A model generated the notes under the pieces. It worked only from the letters and a program-made list of their open reading frames with translations, was not told the DNA's origin and made no database searches. This document shows, in pieces, positions 26,201-37,498 of a stretch of 64,000 nt of DNA. This stretch comes from Cryptomeria japonica. Lineage: Eukaryota; Streptophyta; Pinopsida; Cupressales; Cupressaceae. Made by a program: the position numbers and the translations under genes. The stretch spans positions 825,014,396-825,078,395 of the forward strand of contig NC_081414.1 of the NCBI RefSeq assembly GCF_030272615.1. The letters run 5' to 3'. Numbering within the stretch: position 1 is the stretch's first letter; each line of letters starts with the position of its first letter.

Positions 26201-29200
26201 GCAAGTGATGGTGGGAGCACTTTAGGCATTAATTAAGAGCTTTTATTCTACTACAAATTTCTTAAATTTTTCCCAGAAATATTGATTTATTGAGAACAGC
26301 AATGTGGTGAAGAGCAAGGATTTTCTCCACAGGTCTATATTTAAGATTCTTCATTGACTATCGCTCGCAACCCAATTTTACAACTTACACTTGTATCCAT
26401 TCCATGAGTAGGAGAATTTTATTGGGTTTGAAGGAAAAGCATTCAGCTCGTTGCATGGGATAGGTTTATGGCTTGTTTCTGCTTCTTACTGCTAAAAGTG
26501 TCAGGACAAACAGAGAACTTCACCGACAAACAGAGATCATTGCGTATATTCACATCTTATCACTCAAAAAATTCAACCTAGTTTTATATATTCACACAAA
26601 AAAGTGAGAATATACCTGAAAGTTTTGGAAACTGGTACTCATATGCTGACCCTATTGTGGTTGTCAGAAATAATGAGAACGTCTTTGTTCCAGATGTTTC
26701 ATTTACCAAAATAGGCCCCAAGGCACTAAAAGAAAGACCTTTTGGACTTGCATGTATGAGCCACTTCCATTTTCTTTGATACAATTGCCTTTCCAGTAGA
26801 AGGCCATCCTACAGATCCAAACGAACCACAATCAGTACTCAAGTACTGGCAACACAATTTTTATCAATCTGAATTAATCTAAGAACAAGAATTATATCAT
26901 GATTTTGCAACCAAAAATGAAGTAGATAATTTCTGTTAGTTTATGAACTTAAACATTTTTATTATTTCTAAACAATTAAAATCGGTGGCAAATAAGATGA
27001 ACTCTTGTTGTTTACTGATGGATTGCAATGCAAATCAATAAAACGAATGAGGAATGAGAATCATCAAGCCAGGTTTAGGTGTAATTGGTATTATATCCTA
27101 CCAATTGAACCCACTGAAGATATTTAGAATAGCACAAGCAAATAAACTAGTTTAGAAGAAGAAAACAGTCAGAAGATTTACCTTGCTTAACAGAAAAAGT
27201 GATTGTGAATTGGATCCGACCAAACCATGCAAGGTACTGCCTCTAGATGGTGCTAGAGAAATGTTTTCGACCATTGATTTACCCCATATATGTTTCTTCC
27301 ATGATGGCTTTGAGTTCTTGTCGTATTCATATAGTTCTCCAATTGTACTACACAATTGCATTCAAATATGGTAAGTTAAATTTCCATCATTCAAAACTAT
27401 AAATAAAGAAAAAACATATAGTTCTAAGCATCGGCACTGATTATCTCCCATTCACTTTATTTTCTGCTTACAAAACCACATGGAGAAGCTAAATATTCAT
27501 TTGACTGGACATAAGACTGAGATAAAATTGCAATCAATTGACAAATAGCTACCATCTTGAAACTCTAATTAAAAATAATATGTGCATTTTACTCAAAGAG
27601 AACCATTATGAGCAACAACGAGTGGAATCACAAACAACTACACTTGTCTCTCTTGCCATCATCATATTTAAAGCATTTTTTTGGATATGTTGCATATTAT
27701 AGCTTTATTAAATTGGGAAATCAAATGATTCTCAGAGATAAATCTGCATGGAATAAACCACCATTTACAGTTGATCTCTAAACACTACGATGGATGGTCC
27801 CTACCATAGTTACCAAATAGGTGATTTCAGCAAAACGTGTTTCTCTTTCAGCTACTTGCTGTAGCTGTTATTCTTTGTAATCTTGCTTTGGTTCAATATT
27901 AAAAAAAAAACATAAGGCCCCCCTAATACGGATATGGTTGGATATGACATTCATTAAACGCACACGTATATATCATTTGCATACTTCCCATGTTTAAATT
28001 TTCAAATTTTTGGGTGTTATTTTGGGTATTTTTCATTTCTCCCAATGCATTATAGCATTCATGTTTATCTTTTGCCTGATTTCATGCAAGATATAAAACT
28101 GCTTTTGATGTGCCTATTTATATCCACACAAGGGTGAGTAAGAGAGATTCATTATTGTACTGGAGAATGGGTGAATTCTTGCAATAGTATAAAATACTTA
28201 TTGTGCTCGACCCAAAAGGGTTTTCCAAGTGAAAATACTAACAATTTTCTTTGCTTTCCATTATTCTATTTTTTGTTTCAGATTGTATATGCACAACTTT
28301 GACTGTACAGACAGGGCTTATCAGGGTCTTTTTCTGTGCATATATAACACAATTTATAAGCTATAAAAGAAGATTTTCATTACTTCAGAAGCATTACAGG
28401 GGCACAATTGCTACTGTATTGCAAAATGCTTATTTTTAGCTATAATTTCACCATCCAAACAAATAAGTTGATAAATATTAACACACTACAGAGCAAAAGT
28501 AAGTCGGACTCGGAAGTACATCAATATACAATAGATAGTTCTAGGAAGAGAAAATCCCAGAGGCCCAAAAAGGGGAAGAAACAAAAGAAAACTACATTAC
28601 AGTGGTAACCACTAACACATGGTCAAAAAACCAGTACAAATAGTCAAGTAGGGGGGAACAAGATCTCTAAGGAGGAGACAGCTATCCATATAATAATCAT
28701 TAAAAAAATAATTTGAATTAAATTTTTAATAAAAATACAATAGAAATTTTAAAAAATTGTATAATACATCTAAAATTTTAATAAGAAAATAATAAAAAAG
28801 GAAAATACAATACTAACGAAAAACAATATAATTATATAACTTGAACAGATAAATAAAACATAAAAAAGGTATTGAATAAATTAATATTTGGTTAAATTAA
28901 ATTGAAAGTACTCAAATAATAAATTAAAAACTAAATTTAAATAATAAAATAAAATATAATCAAAATTTAATTAACAAATATTTATTATACACTAAATAAA
29001 TTAAAGTTAATATAAAACAAACTAAATAATAATATCACAAAATTAATAATATAAATGAATAAGTTTAAAAACTTAAAAGAAAACTATTTTGAAACAAAAC
29101 AAAACAAAAATTAAAACATAAAAATTAAAATAAAAGAAACAAATTGAAAACCGAAACTTAACTTCTAAATATACAGCTTAAAATTAGAGCGCAATGCGTA

Positions 29201-32200
29201 GCAGTGAATGGCCAAACATTCCTCTGCTACGCCTTGAAAATCCTTTGCTAAGACTCTACTTCAACGTTCTTCAACGTTTGTTTAACATTTAGGGTTAGGT
29301 TTTTCAGAATAATGCACGGATGACGAGGGGCTCATATTCATGTGTATCCGGCATGGCAAAATAATTAGGGTTTTTAGGTACAGCCGAATATGGTACCCGT
29401 GGAGTGTCCGTATCCGGAATTGGTACGTGTGCTGGAGGTTTTACACTTGCTGTATCCTGCAGCTGTGAATTATTGTAAATAAATGATAAAAATTTTATTG
29501 GGGAATACTGATTGGAAACTCAACAAAATGTCGCTCCTTTTTTCTTTAATTTTTTTTTAAAAAATTTACTTAGTATATTTTTAAGTATATAGATTATTGT
29601 ATTTTATGGCTGAATATTGATTGGAAACTCAACAAAATTTTGCTCTTTTTCTCTTTAATTTTTAAAATCTATTATAAATTAGTATATTTTAAAAAAAAAT
29701 ATCAATTATTGTATTTTTTCCATATATATTTAATTTTTTAATTGACCTTCATATTTTTATGGTCCGCCGTCTTGGCCCATACAGTAGGCACCAAAATATA
29801 GATTTTTGATAGAAATCAACACGGCGTACTAAGCAGAACTTGCAAATGTAAATGAGAGTGAGACAAACCCCACAAAATGAAGACAAAGGGTTTACCCTAA
29901 AGAAATCCAAATGTGAAGAAACTCAAACAAAATGTGAACTATGATCCACTTAAAATACAAAACTCTTTAATGGCAATTACAGTCCTAGGCCACTTACGCA
30001 TACAACCAGCCTAAAACTAAAAGAATTCAGTCCCTAAGATCAGCAACAGCTCTCTTACAAATCTAATTAGCTTATGCAATCGACTGCTCAATATGAACTT
30101 CTTTTTGAAATTCACTCCTGCAACTTAGATCTCCAACAATAGCTGCAATGCCATGTTTCTGGGCTTCATTTATAGGCCAACATGTCCATACAAACCTGTA
30201 AGGAACACCAAAAGGCACTGGAAGTTGAAAGAATGAGGAATTGGAAACATTTGGGTCACATGCAGGCCATTTCATAGGTCGTGGCAAAAGAGATTCTTGT
30301 CAACAAGGGGTGATTTCAAAATTGTTGTTATTAATTTGTGAAACTGCTGCTTGATAAAGCCATCATTATCTCTTGTACAAACCCACCGCTTCTTCTAACA
30401 AAGAGCCAAGTGATTACAAAACCATTCCCTATTGCAAACTGGTGGTTTCACACGAAGTGCCTGAAATCCCCATTTCTTTGCCGTTATCAATTTGCGAAAC
30501 TGTCAGTTGATAAAATGGAAACCATCCCTATTTCTTGTACAAACCCACTCCTGACAAAATTGATGAGTGATTACAAAACCACCCCCTATTGCAAACCAGC
30601 AGTTTCACACAGTGCCTGAAATCTCCATTTCTTACCCTCCACCTGCCCCCCAACACACACACTCTCTCTCTCTCTCTCTCTCTTTCCCCACTATTTAACA
30701 TGCCTTCTAGTTCTGAAGCTGAGTTACATCCTACCAAGAAGTCTGAGATAAAAACTGATCCTTTTTCAGATCAAAACTCAATATGGAGGCTTCCAGTCCT
30801 CAAAAGTTAAACAGACCAAAGTAAGAGGGATGCTCCTCTTGATAGATGACATGGCTATCTGACCTGATGGACAGGACCATTATCTCTAGAAAAATTTCAG
30901 GGTAAAAGGAAAATAATATTCAGATTACATTTCTCAAGACCTTAAAATTATTGAGATATTTTTACTTGTTTACTTTTATGTAATGTTTAAGGACTGGTAA
31001 TTGATAACATATGATTTCTAATAAAGCTTCGACTATTCTAGAACCAAAATGTCAAATAAATATTTGCCACATTTCCAAATACATTTAGGTCTAATTGCCA
31101 TAGAAATAATTCTACTTTTGAGCATTTAATAAAATGTAAATACAAGCAATGATCTTTAGTCCACTGCCAGGTGAACTTGTGTTTGTCACATAGTATTAGC
31201 CAATTTAAGGCTTAAAGAAAAACTGCCAAATTCAACAAGTTATGGAGATCAGACAGATCTCTCAACAAGACAGTTCCTGCAAGATTTGTACTTTTCAAGA
31301 GGTGGATTCACAAGAGCATTTTATTTATATGTTTAATCTGTTATAAGAGACTCTAGGGTAATCCTCTACTTTTTAAATGTATCTGGAGTATCTCTTTGAG
31401 GTGGTTACCCCTTGGCATTAATCTCTATGAGGATCTTTTAGACCTGTTATAATGATTGGTCTTTTAATCTTTCAAGTTTCAACCCAATTTAACCTGATGG
31501 AGGAAACAAATTTCCTGCAAATTTAACTAGCATCAATACACATAGCAGGAGACTAGCCATGAATCATGCATCTTCTAGTCTTAATTGACTTGGAACCTTG
31601 TAAGTACAGCTGTACATAACTAGATTTTGATACGTCCAATCTAGGTGGCATTGACAGGATACCGTCAGCAGATTTCCAACCTCCTTCGGGAATTCTTTTC
31701 CCCTGGATGATGGAGAAGACAGGATAAAATATATCCTTAAAAGGATAATTTGATCAGGTCATCCCAACCCAGGCTGGTCTTTGATGGCATTGTCAAATGC
31801 TCTATTACTGACCATTTAGCAGTTGATGATGCCATATTCTGTTGCTAGAACAGATATTCATGACCAGTGGTTCTATTGCACCATCTGCAATGGTTTTTTG
31901 ATGCATAAGGTGCAATTTATTGTAATTTTCTGGAGTTACTTATATGGGTGACCTCTATATGTGTCTTATTTTCTATTTGTCTATTTTCTATTTTTTACAG
32001 CAGTGCTTGCAGACATCACTTTGCTGGTTTTATCTTAATTGGTTGTACTCTGCAATCTCATTATCCATCTTTGATCATTTTCAGTTATCAATATTCTTTC
32101 TTTCTTTTAAAATTTAAATCTATTTACTATTGTCTTCAAATGTTAGTAGTTTTTAGGTAAATGTTTCTGGAAATATAACAGTGTATATATTTTAAATCTG

Positions 32201-33885
32201 CCACTTATGTTGAACATTATGTTGTCATTGATATCAAAGGTGTATGTCAAAGGTGTTGTCAATATTATTATTATGTTCCCCTTGATGTCGTGGTATCAAG
32301 GAGCTTGTAGTTAATTGTGTTATGTCATGGTAGAACATCTGGATTTATGGAGGACAAAGTCAAGCATGCTTGATAGCTCCCTTAATGTTATCATTATGCT
32401 CCAGTATCAGTTATTCCTCACTGACTAGCATATTTTCTGTTGTCTGGAACTGTCCACAGTAGGTTTCTGAGGTCTGTGGTTAAGAAACAATATGTGCACC
32501 TAGTTGCACTGTCTTAGTGTTTGGTACCGCATTCTGCCAAATTTGAGAGTTATGGCTTGCGGTTTGGAAGTAAAGTAAAGTTGCATATGATGTTTCAGAT
32601 TCCAGAGTTTTGAAAGTTGAGCTTCAACGGACAGAATGTTCACTGTGCAAGTTGGCTGATTGTGTTGATGTTCCTGATGAATGCGCCAAAGTACTGAAAT
32701 GTACACCAGTTGGAGGAAATGTGTGAATTTGCGACTAGTTGAGTCTGTTGGGTAGCGCATAGCGTGTCACCACTCTTGGTGTAACGTGTGGGCTTTAGGA
32801 CCAAGCTGACTACACGTTTGATGAAGGAATTTTCTTGTGGCTGACTTGCCGGCTTTGTAAATATGTTCTAGGCCAACATAAGAATGTAATTATTATTGGA
32901 ATGCATATATACTATTGATCTAGGTTCATTCCAAGTAGCGTGCGTTGGCGGAAGTGGCAAAAGGTGTTCATGTATATTGAAATATTTAGTAGGTAGCAAA
33001 GATGAATTAAAGTGCGGGAATCAAGTTGCAAATCCTATACACACCGAAAGAGTGTTCTGATGCTGATTAGATCAGACAGATGTTGAAGGTTGAGTTGTGA
33101 CAGTCCGCATAATATATACTGATTCACCCCCCTCCCCCCTCTCTTAGTATATCTGTGTGCTTAACAACTTCAACTTGCAGTAATGGAATCATCATCATGG
33201 GATTAAGCCTATATTAGAGGAGGATAGAGTGATTTAATTTTCTATAAATATGCCATGTTGGATAACAATCTAAAGGTTGATTGTTACACAGAGAGTCAGC
33301 TAACAATCTAAAGGTTTCTTATTACACTGAGAGGTGTAACTATAATGGCAGCAAGGGGGGGTGTCTGGAGTGAGTGGATAACAAAAACCCTTTAACACAA
33401 ATTTGACAATCATTTTACATGCCAGACATTCATTATGCCCAATTGTGGGTGGTGATAGTGTGAGCTTTTATGCAAATAAACTAATATATACTCACATAGA
33501 TATCTTACATGCATCTACTAAATGACACCAAGAATATATTAAATTATTAATATCAGTTCTTCTAAGTGTTGTGGCTAGCTTATATAATGTTCTTTTGATG
33601 TATGGCAAGAATGCTATCTTATCCTATTTATTATTGCTTGTCTTTCCTGAAGGGACCTCTGTATTCCTTGTTTGCCACCATTTTTGCATTTCAATAATTT
33701 CCAAGAAAAAAGAATGGAAACCTTCAATATACTACCTATATAACATAGCTATATAATTTGAGATAAATTGTTTTGAAAAAGGCAACCTACCATACCTCAC
33801 AGTAAATATTACCTCTGGTCTCAAGGTACCAGCATCAGCAATAGCTGCAACATCCCCACCACGAGGACTACCATGGTTTATCCAC
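20185..33885 (-). CDS. Plant tectonin/DUF346-like beta-propeller repeat protein, C-terminal 707 codons in seven exons
   Basis: Seven exons join with GT-AG introns and matching phases: 33885-33796, 27347-27182, 26808-26616, 22394-21547, 21416-20763, 20604-20539, 20292-20185. The protein is a series of repeats with a W-x-W-x2-H-G-x-P-like start (RWINHGSP, RKWKWLIHASP, GWKWIVHGIP, SWHWVRIINTP) and a hydrophobic-x-D/N-G-x-L strand (LFLLSKDGLLLER, NVVFVIGNDGHLYQY, HSVLFVLRDGRLAEL). This is the blade pattern of tectonin/tachylectin or DUF346-type propellers, known elsewhere as carbohydrate-binding lectins. Several N-x-S/T sites (NGS, NAS, NCS) would fit a secreted protein. The N-terminus is missing: the first exon starts mid-codon and no upstream exon was found. 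Binding partner and function are unknown; I do not recognise a named gene. Confidence 0.85.
20539..20604 (-). CDS. Propeller gene, sixth visible exon
   Basis: 66 bp, 22 codons, phase 0 at both ends: a strand HSVLFVLRDGR that continues as LAELRK in the last exon. Acceptor TATACAG, donor GTAAGG. Confidence 0.82.
20763..21416 (-). CDS. Propeller gene, fifth visible exon
   Basis: 654 bp, phase 0 at both ends. Encodes VALRKFVWQDCGQPDNAQVA, then the clearest blades of the protein (FVIGNDGHLYQYN; GWKWIVHGIPEKD; LFVIGTNGEVYNRY), ending IDIDCDEK before GTAAG. Confidence 0.88.
21547..22394 (-). CDS. Propeller gene, fourth visible exon (largest)
   Basis: 848 bp. Encodes VAKRNVIPSKWIDHRQPFDA, further blades (LFVVDNHGNLFIRE, ALFFIDKNGNLIQFI) and a polar, basic insert (about TDSGISSTMRRKKGRAYQSR) that breaks the repeat pattern and is probably a surface loop. 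Ends phase 0 at GTAAGT. Confidence 0.85.
22740..23161. mobile_element. MITE with 25-bp terminal inverted repeats, TA target
   Basis: About 418 bp (22742-23159) between inverted repeats that begin GGGGAAGAGCACC and end GTAGTTGAGCA, with one mismatch over 25 bp. TA flanks both ends, which fits a Tc1/mariner-type target duplication. There is no coding capacity. It sits in the 4.2-kb intron of the propeller gene, 10 bp from a solo LTR. Confidence 0.85.
23172..25373 (+). mobile_element. Solo LTR (2.2 kb) in the propeller gene intron
   Basis: Starts TGTAATGTCCCCT and ends AGGGGACATGACA, a 13-bp terminal inverted repeat with one mismatch. The flanks CAAAT and CAGAT fit a target duplication with one change. 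A TATA-like CATATATAG at about 24224-24232 points to plus orientation, opposite to the host gene. Internally, CTACAGCAGATT-like words repeat at about 24310-24370. No internal element sequence or second LTR is present. Confidence 0.75.
26616..26808 (-). CDS. Propeller gene, third visible exon
   Basis: 193 bp. Encodes DGLLLERQLYQRKWKWLIHA, then a strand with GSAYEYQFPKLS. The final G plus GT from the next exon makes glycine. A 4.2-kb intron with a MITE and a solo LTR follows. Confidence 0.8.
27182..27347 (-). CDS. Propeller gene, second visible exon
   Basis: 166 bp. Encodes TIGELYEYDKNSKPSWKKHI through SLFLLSK. It ends in phase 0 at a GTAAAT donor, and the strand LFLLSK continues across the junction as DGLLLER, which supports the splice. 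Confidence 0.8.
27840..29480. other. Intron DNA with a strongly A-biased segment
   Basis: Part of the 6.4-kb intron. From about 28640 to 29170 the plus strand is extremely A-rich with few C and G. A 9-bp inverted repeat (GCGTAGCAG / CTGCTACGC) lies at about 29195-29235. No gene is seen. Confidence 0.5.
29503..29722. repeat. Diverged tandem duplication, 2 x ~109 bp
   Basis: GATTGGAAACTCAACAAAAT-type units start at about 29503 and 29612 and keep the same order of T-runs and TAGTATATTTT blocks. The copies have diverged and carry small indels. Confidence 0.7.
30327..30638. repeat. Tandem duplication, 2 x 156 bp
   Basis: Units start at 30327 (GTTATTAATTTGTGAAACTG) and 30483 (GTTATCAATTTGCGAAACTG) and share the same landmarks, including GATTACAAAACCA and CTATTGCAAAC. 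This is intronic and is followed at once by a microsatellite. Confidence 0.85.
30652..30684. repeat. Compound (CA)n(CT)n microsatellite
   Basis: A short CA run passes directly into about 11 CT units in the long intron. Confidence 0.9.
32220..33166 (+). mobile_element. Probable solo LTR in the 6.4-kb intron
   Basis: Starts TGTTGTCATTGATATCAAAG, a typical start for plant LTRs, and ends after a C-rich stretch (CACCCCCCTCCCCCC, about 33125-33139) in GCTTAACA. The flanks CATTA and ACTTC do not match, so either the boundary is a few bases off or the target copy has decayed. Confidence 0.45.
33264..33339. repeat. Tandem duplication, 2 x 38 bp
   Basis: Two units starting AACAATCTAAAGGTT at 33264 and 33302, both with a TTACAC(A/T)GAGAG core. 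Confidence 0.8.
33796..33885 (-). CDS. Propeller gene, first visible exon
   Basis: 90 bp; starts with the third base of a codon after an AATAG acceptor and ends in GTGAG before GTATGG. Encodes RWINHGSPRGGDVAAIADAG and then a strand ending VIFTV. The last two bases (AG) complete a serine with the next exon. The 6.4-kb intron that follows is the longest in the gene. Confidence 0.75.
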
Positions 33886-36428
33886 CTATTAAAAATCTCT
33901 AAGTAAGAAATTTTATATGATGTCAACAAAAGAGAACAAAGGAAAATGACAAAAAAAGCAAACCAATTTTCACTAAATAAGGCATGTGCTGAGTCCTTCA
34001 AATTTTGATTTAGAATCAAAAGGGGAATTTTGCTGTCTATTTAGTATAGTATAACACAAATTAGTAATTCAGTGGAGCAATTTAGATAAATGTCATAATG
34101 CACAAACCATATAGTCTAAGTAAATCATGATAAGGAAATTTAATACTGCTGCTTCTAATGCCCTTGAAGTGGCACATGTTTTCAGTCAATTTAATTAAAC
34201 CTAATTTAATTTTCTGAAGAAAAAAAAAAGAATATTCGAGAGATAAAGTTAATGTTAACTTGGCAATTGAGTTGAATAACTGTATTGGCTTCTAAATACA
34301 TTTGTTTTATCATGTGCTTTGTATAGATGATGAAATTTTTGTAAACAATTTTTGTTATGCACTCAATAGCACGTCAGATAATGTACACTTTCTTATAATT
34401 AATGTGAAAGGGAATAGTTATGGCCTTTCTTGTGAATCATCAATAATTAAAAGATATAATTTTTTAACATAGATCTTCAAAATCCAACAATCCAATAATG
34501 TTTTAACATGGATATTCAAAATTCAACGATCCAAAATTAAACATGGGCAATTTCGGCCTTATTATTAATATAAGATTATTATCTACAAGGCAAGTATACA
34601 TTCAGAATTCTTGGAATGGAAAAGGTATATAATCAATTTAGTATGGAAAGAGGCATCTGACTTCAAATATTCTGTGATCAGAGAAAGATGGATCAAAGAC
34701 TTTTACATCAGTGATAGATCCAACCCTTTTAGATCAAATATAAGTAGACTTGGAACACTGAAAATTATTTTTAGAATTTTTCTAGTATATATTTAGTGAG
34801 CAAGAAAAATGTCTCTCATAATGGTTCACATATGATCCAAATCACTCCACTGTAATTGATTATAAAATAGAAATTATTATGGATAACATACTTCGTATTT
34901 GATCAATCCTTGAAGAGCACAAAGTTGATACAAATTTGGATAAGGCAAATTGTGTAGATTGATCAGCATTACTCTAGCATTCCTAGCAATGGTGGGGTTG
35001 GTATGAAGGTCAGAAAAAATGTGGAATGGAAAGCAAGCTTTCTTATATGTTACAGTCATAAAACTTTTGCAGGCTTGACCATAAGGCAATTTGTGCCATT
35101 CGCTTCCTTTGTTTGTTTGAGCATTTTGGAATTTGAAATGGATGGAAAACTCGTGCTCTCAAGAAATGTGAGCCGAAATGCAAGCCTCATTTTAAAAACC
35201 ACATTAATGAAAAATTGAAAATCAAAAAATTTATCTCACTTTCTTAAGACTCGTTAATCTGAAATTTGATTGTAAAAATCATTAAAATTTAGTCAATTAC
35301 ATTGATTATCTGTACTTCTTAGTTCATAAACTTAAAACAAGCTTGAGACATGCTATTAACCTCATTAAGGAAGAACTGATGATAATGAAGATGGATATTC
35401 AAATGCGAGAATAATGCAGAGATCAAAAGAATCAATGTGATAAGACACAATGTACTGCATTTTTTCCACCAAGAATCACAAACATTACTGTACATTGACA
35501 CTTCTTCCAGATACAACTGGAAGGTGGTTGTTTTTCATGGCATTTTCATTTGTGTTAATGGCAGTTGGAAATGTCATAGCAGTTGTGCATGTGTCATGGC
35601 AGTTTTTTTATTTTCATAGCAACTGTGTGTCATTGTGGTTATGCCTGACGTCCATGAGATTTTTAACCATTTCAAACAGAAAATCAAAAAGAGTAATGAT
35701 AGAAAACAGCCTCTTCAAGTTCATTGATGTTTGGGTTATCATATTCAACTCATTTACTCATTCCTTTACCATAGATATAACCTCTAGGATTCCTGGAAAA
35801 TGGGGGCAAGAGAATTCAAAGGCAATGGAAGTGCATTGAATCATTGCCAAGAGGGATGCAAAAGAGTCACTGAGGTAGATGATGACTACAACAGCAAAGA
35901 GATGTTGAATAAGCAAGTAACCCACATCAACGCAGGATGGAGAAAATCGTGAAGATGCTAGCAAAGCTACAATGCATTTGAAACTTAAAAGTAAGTAATT
36001 AACTTGAAAAAAGATGCAAGATGATAGTGGAGATGAGGATATACAGCTTAACTCTTTTAGATTTTTCCTACAGAGTTTCTCTAAGGTAAGCCTTCTGTTT
36101 ATCTCCTCCTTTCATGTGTGTGTTGATTTATTTGCTTGCTTACTTCCATCTAAAACAAATAATTCATCATCTCAAGCACTTAAAACAGAATGAGAATGAT
36201 ATGCTCAATTGATAATGTGTTCCACGGAAACGCGTTTCCCCCTCCCAGGCCCAAGTCCCCCCGTCCCTGAAACTTTTTCCCTTTGTCTCCCCGTCCCCGA
36301 AGCCCGTTCCCCCATCTCCCCGTCCCCAACGGCCGTCAAACACTGAAGCACAGTACTGCTCATAACAGAAAATAGAAGTTGATTTTGATATCACATAAGT
36401 TAAAGAAGCAACACACTATCTTGTTGCA
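33886..36428. other. Intron 1 or 5' flank of the propeller gene
   Basis: The first visible exon begins mid-codon, so at least one more exon must lie to the right. I could not place it: an open minus-strand stretch at 34877-35089 ends in a good-looking GTATGT donor, but its phase does not match. The DNA is AT-rich with no other gene. At about 36236-36335 there is a C-rich, CCCCGTCCCC-type low-complexity patch. Confidence 0.45.
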
Positions 36429-36660
36429 GTCCTGTGGGTGTGACTGAATGGTAAAAAGAGTGTTACCAAGATGAAGATCTGGGTTCAATTCCCCAAGGAA
36501 CTATCAGACACTAGTTCTGGGATGTTCATGCCTTAAGTGAGGTGCTCTCATCTTAGTGAAAAGGCGATGTGAGATGTTCCCACAGATTGGGTCCCTCTTT
36601 GTGTATTGGAGGCCATGGGAAGCTTACCCCACAACTTACTGATTAAAAGAGCGTACTCTT
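36429..36660 (+). mobile_element. tRNA-derived SINE with 8-bp target duplication
   Basis: It has an A-box-like TGACTGAATGG (36441-36451) and, about 30 bp further, a B box GGTTCAATTCC (within 36481-36494), the internal RNA polymerase III promoter of tRNA-type SINEs. The 232-bp unit is flanked by TTGTTGCA on both sides (36421-36428 and 36661-36668). The body is non-coding. Confidence 0.8.
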
Positions 36661-36668
36661 TTGTTGCA

Positions 36669-37498
36669 CTATTTTTCATTTGGTATAAAGAAGACATATT
36701 CGTATGCAATGAATGAAGGCAGGCATGTGAGCATGTGCACTCTTGTAAAATAAATATGTGATGTAGAGGGCAGTCATAGAGCTGTATGAAGCGTCAATTT
36801 GCAGCTTTAGACTGCTATTTCAATAGCATAAAACTTTAGAACAGAAAATAAGAAAAAGTAAATCCACGTTGGTGAATTGTGCATCAAAATATCCATCCAC
36901 ATTGTATGAATGTGAAGGGAAGAGATAGCCAAAAAGAGTCTATGAAACTCCAAACGTTTTGCCACTTGGAAGCCAAAGCAAGGTAGAAAGAAAGCACAAA
37001 GACAATCAAGTGAAAATTCCTCTATTTTAGTTTCCGTTGTGAAAGAAGAGACCGTGTACAATATATTTGTTGGGATCCCTACCCATTTAGTTTTTGTTGG
37101 AAGAGTAACCATTGTGTGTTATATGTTGGATGAAGTAATCCATCACTAGGGACCATGAAATCTCTAGGAAAATGAAAAAAAACAATGTTCCACAAGGTCT
37201 AGGACATGGCAATGGATTCAGGGACAGCAATTTTTTTCCCAAAATTTGGGGACAATGGGAAATGGCTATTAAAATAACATATAAAAACTAATTAAAAAAA
37301 TGGTAAAAGAAGTTGCACTTTATCATTTATATAATGTTCAACAATATTAGTAAGAGATGCTGAAATTTATAAACTAAAGTATGACTTTTTGCATCAGAGA
37401 CTAATCTTAATATGTTTTCCCCCAATCTTAAGTGGTTGTACCATTGAACAAGACTTCATTGTTAGACTTTGTAGGATCACCTTTTGCACTATCCAATG
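36669..37498. other. Non-coding spacer before the nested LTR block
   Basis: No gene recognised. The last five bases (CAATG) are the left target copy of the solo LTR that follows. The open minus-strand frame at 36807-37112 lacks any family resemblance. Confidence 0.4.

Noticed and set aside
30072-30287. Minus-strand 71-codon frame with protein-like composition
   Set aside because: It lies inside the 6.4-kb intron, the splice on either side already joins in phase without it, and I recognise no family. A small gene fragment is possible but not supported.
34877-35089. Minus-strand stretch ending LCALQGLIKYE before GTATGT, a possible 5' exon of the propeller gene
   Set aside because: Its end phase (0) does not fit the next exon, which needs two preceding bases; no good acceptor and no blade pattern.
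35319-35516. Minus-strand frame with a signal-peptide-like hydrophobic run, a possible N-terminus of the propeller protein
   Set aside because: No donor in the right phase could be tied to the first visible exon; hydrophobic runs are expected in T-rich DNA.
35450-35839. 129-codon plus-strand frame with a hydrophobic stretch
   Set aside because: No family resemblance or conserved motif, and no matching upstream or downstream exons.
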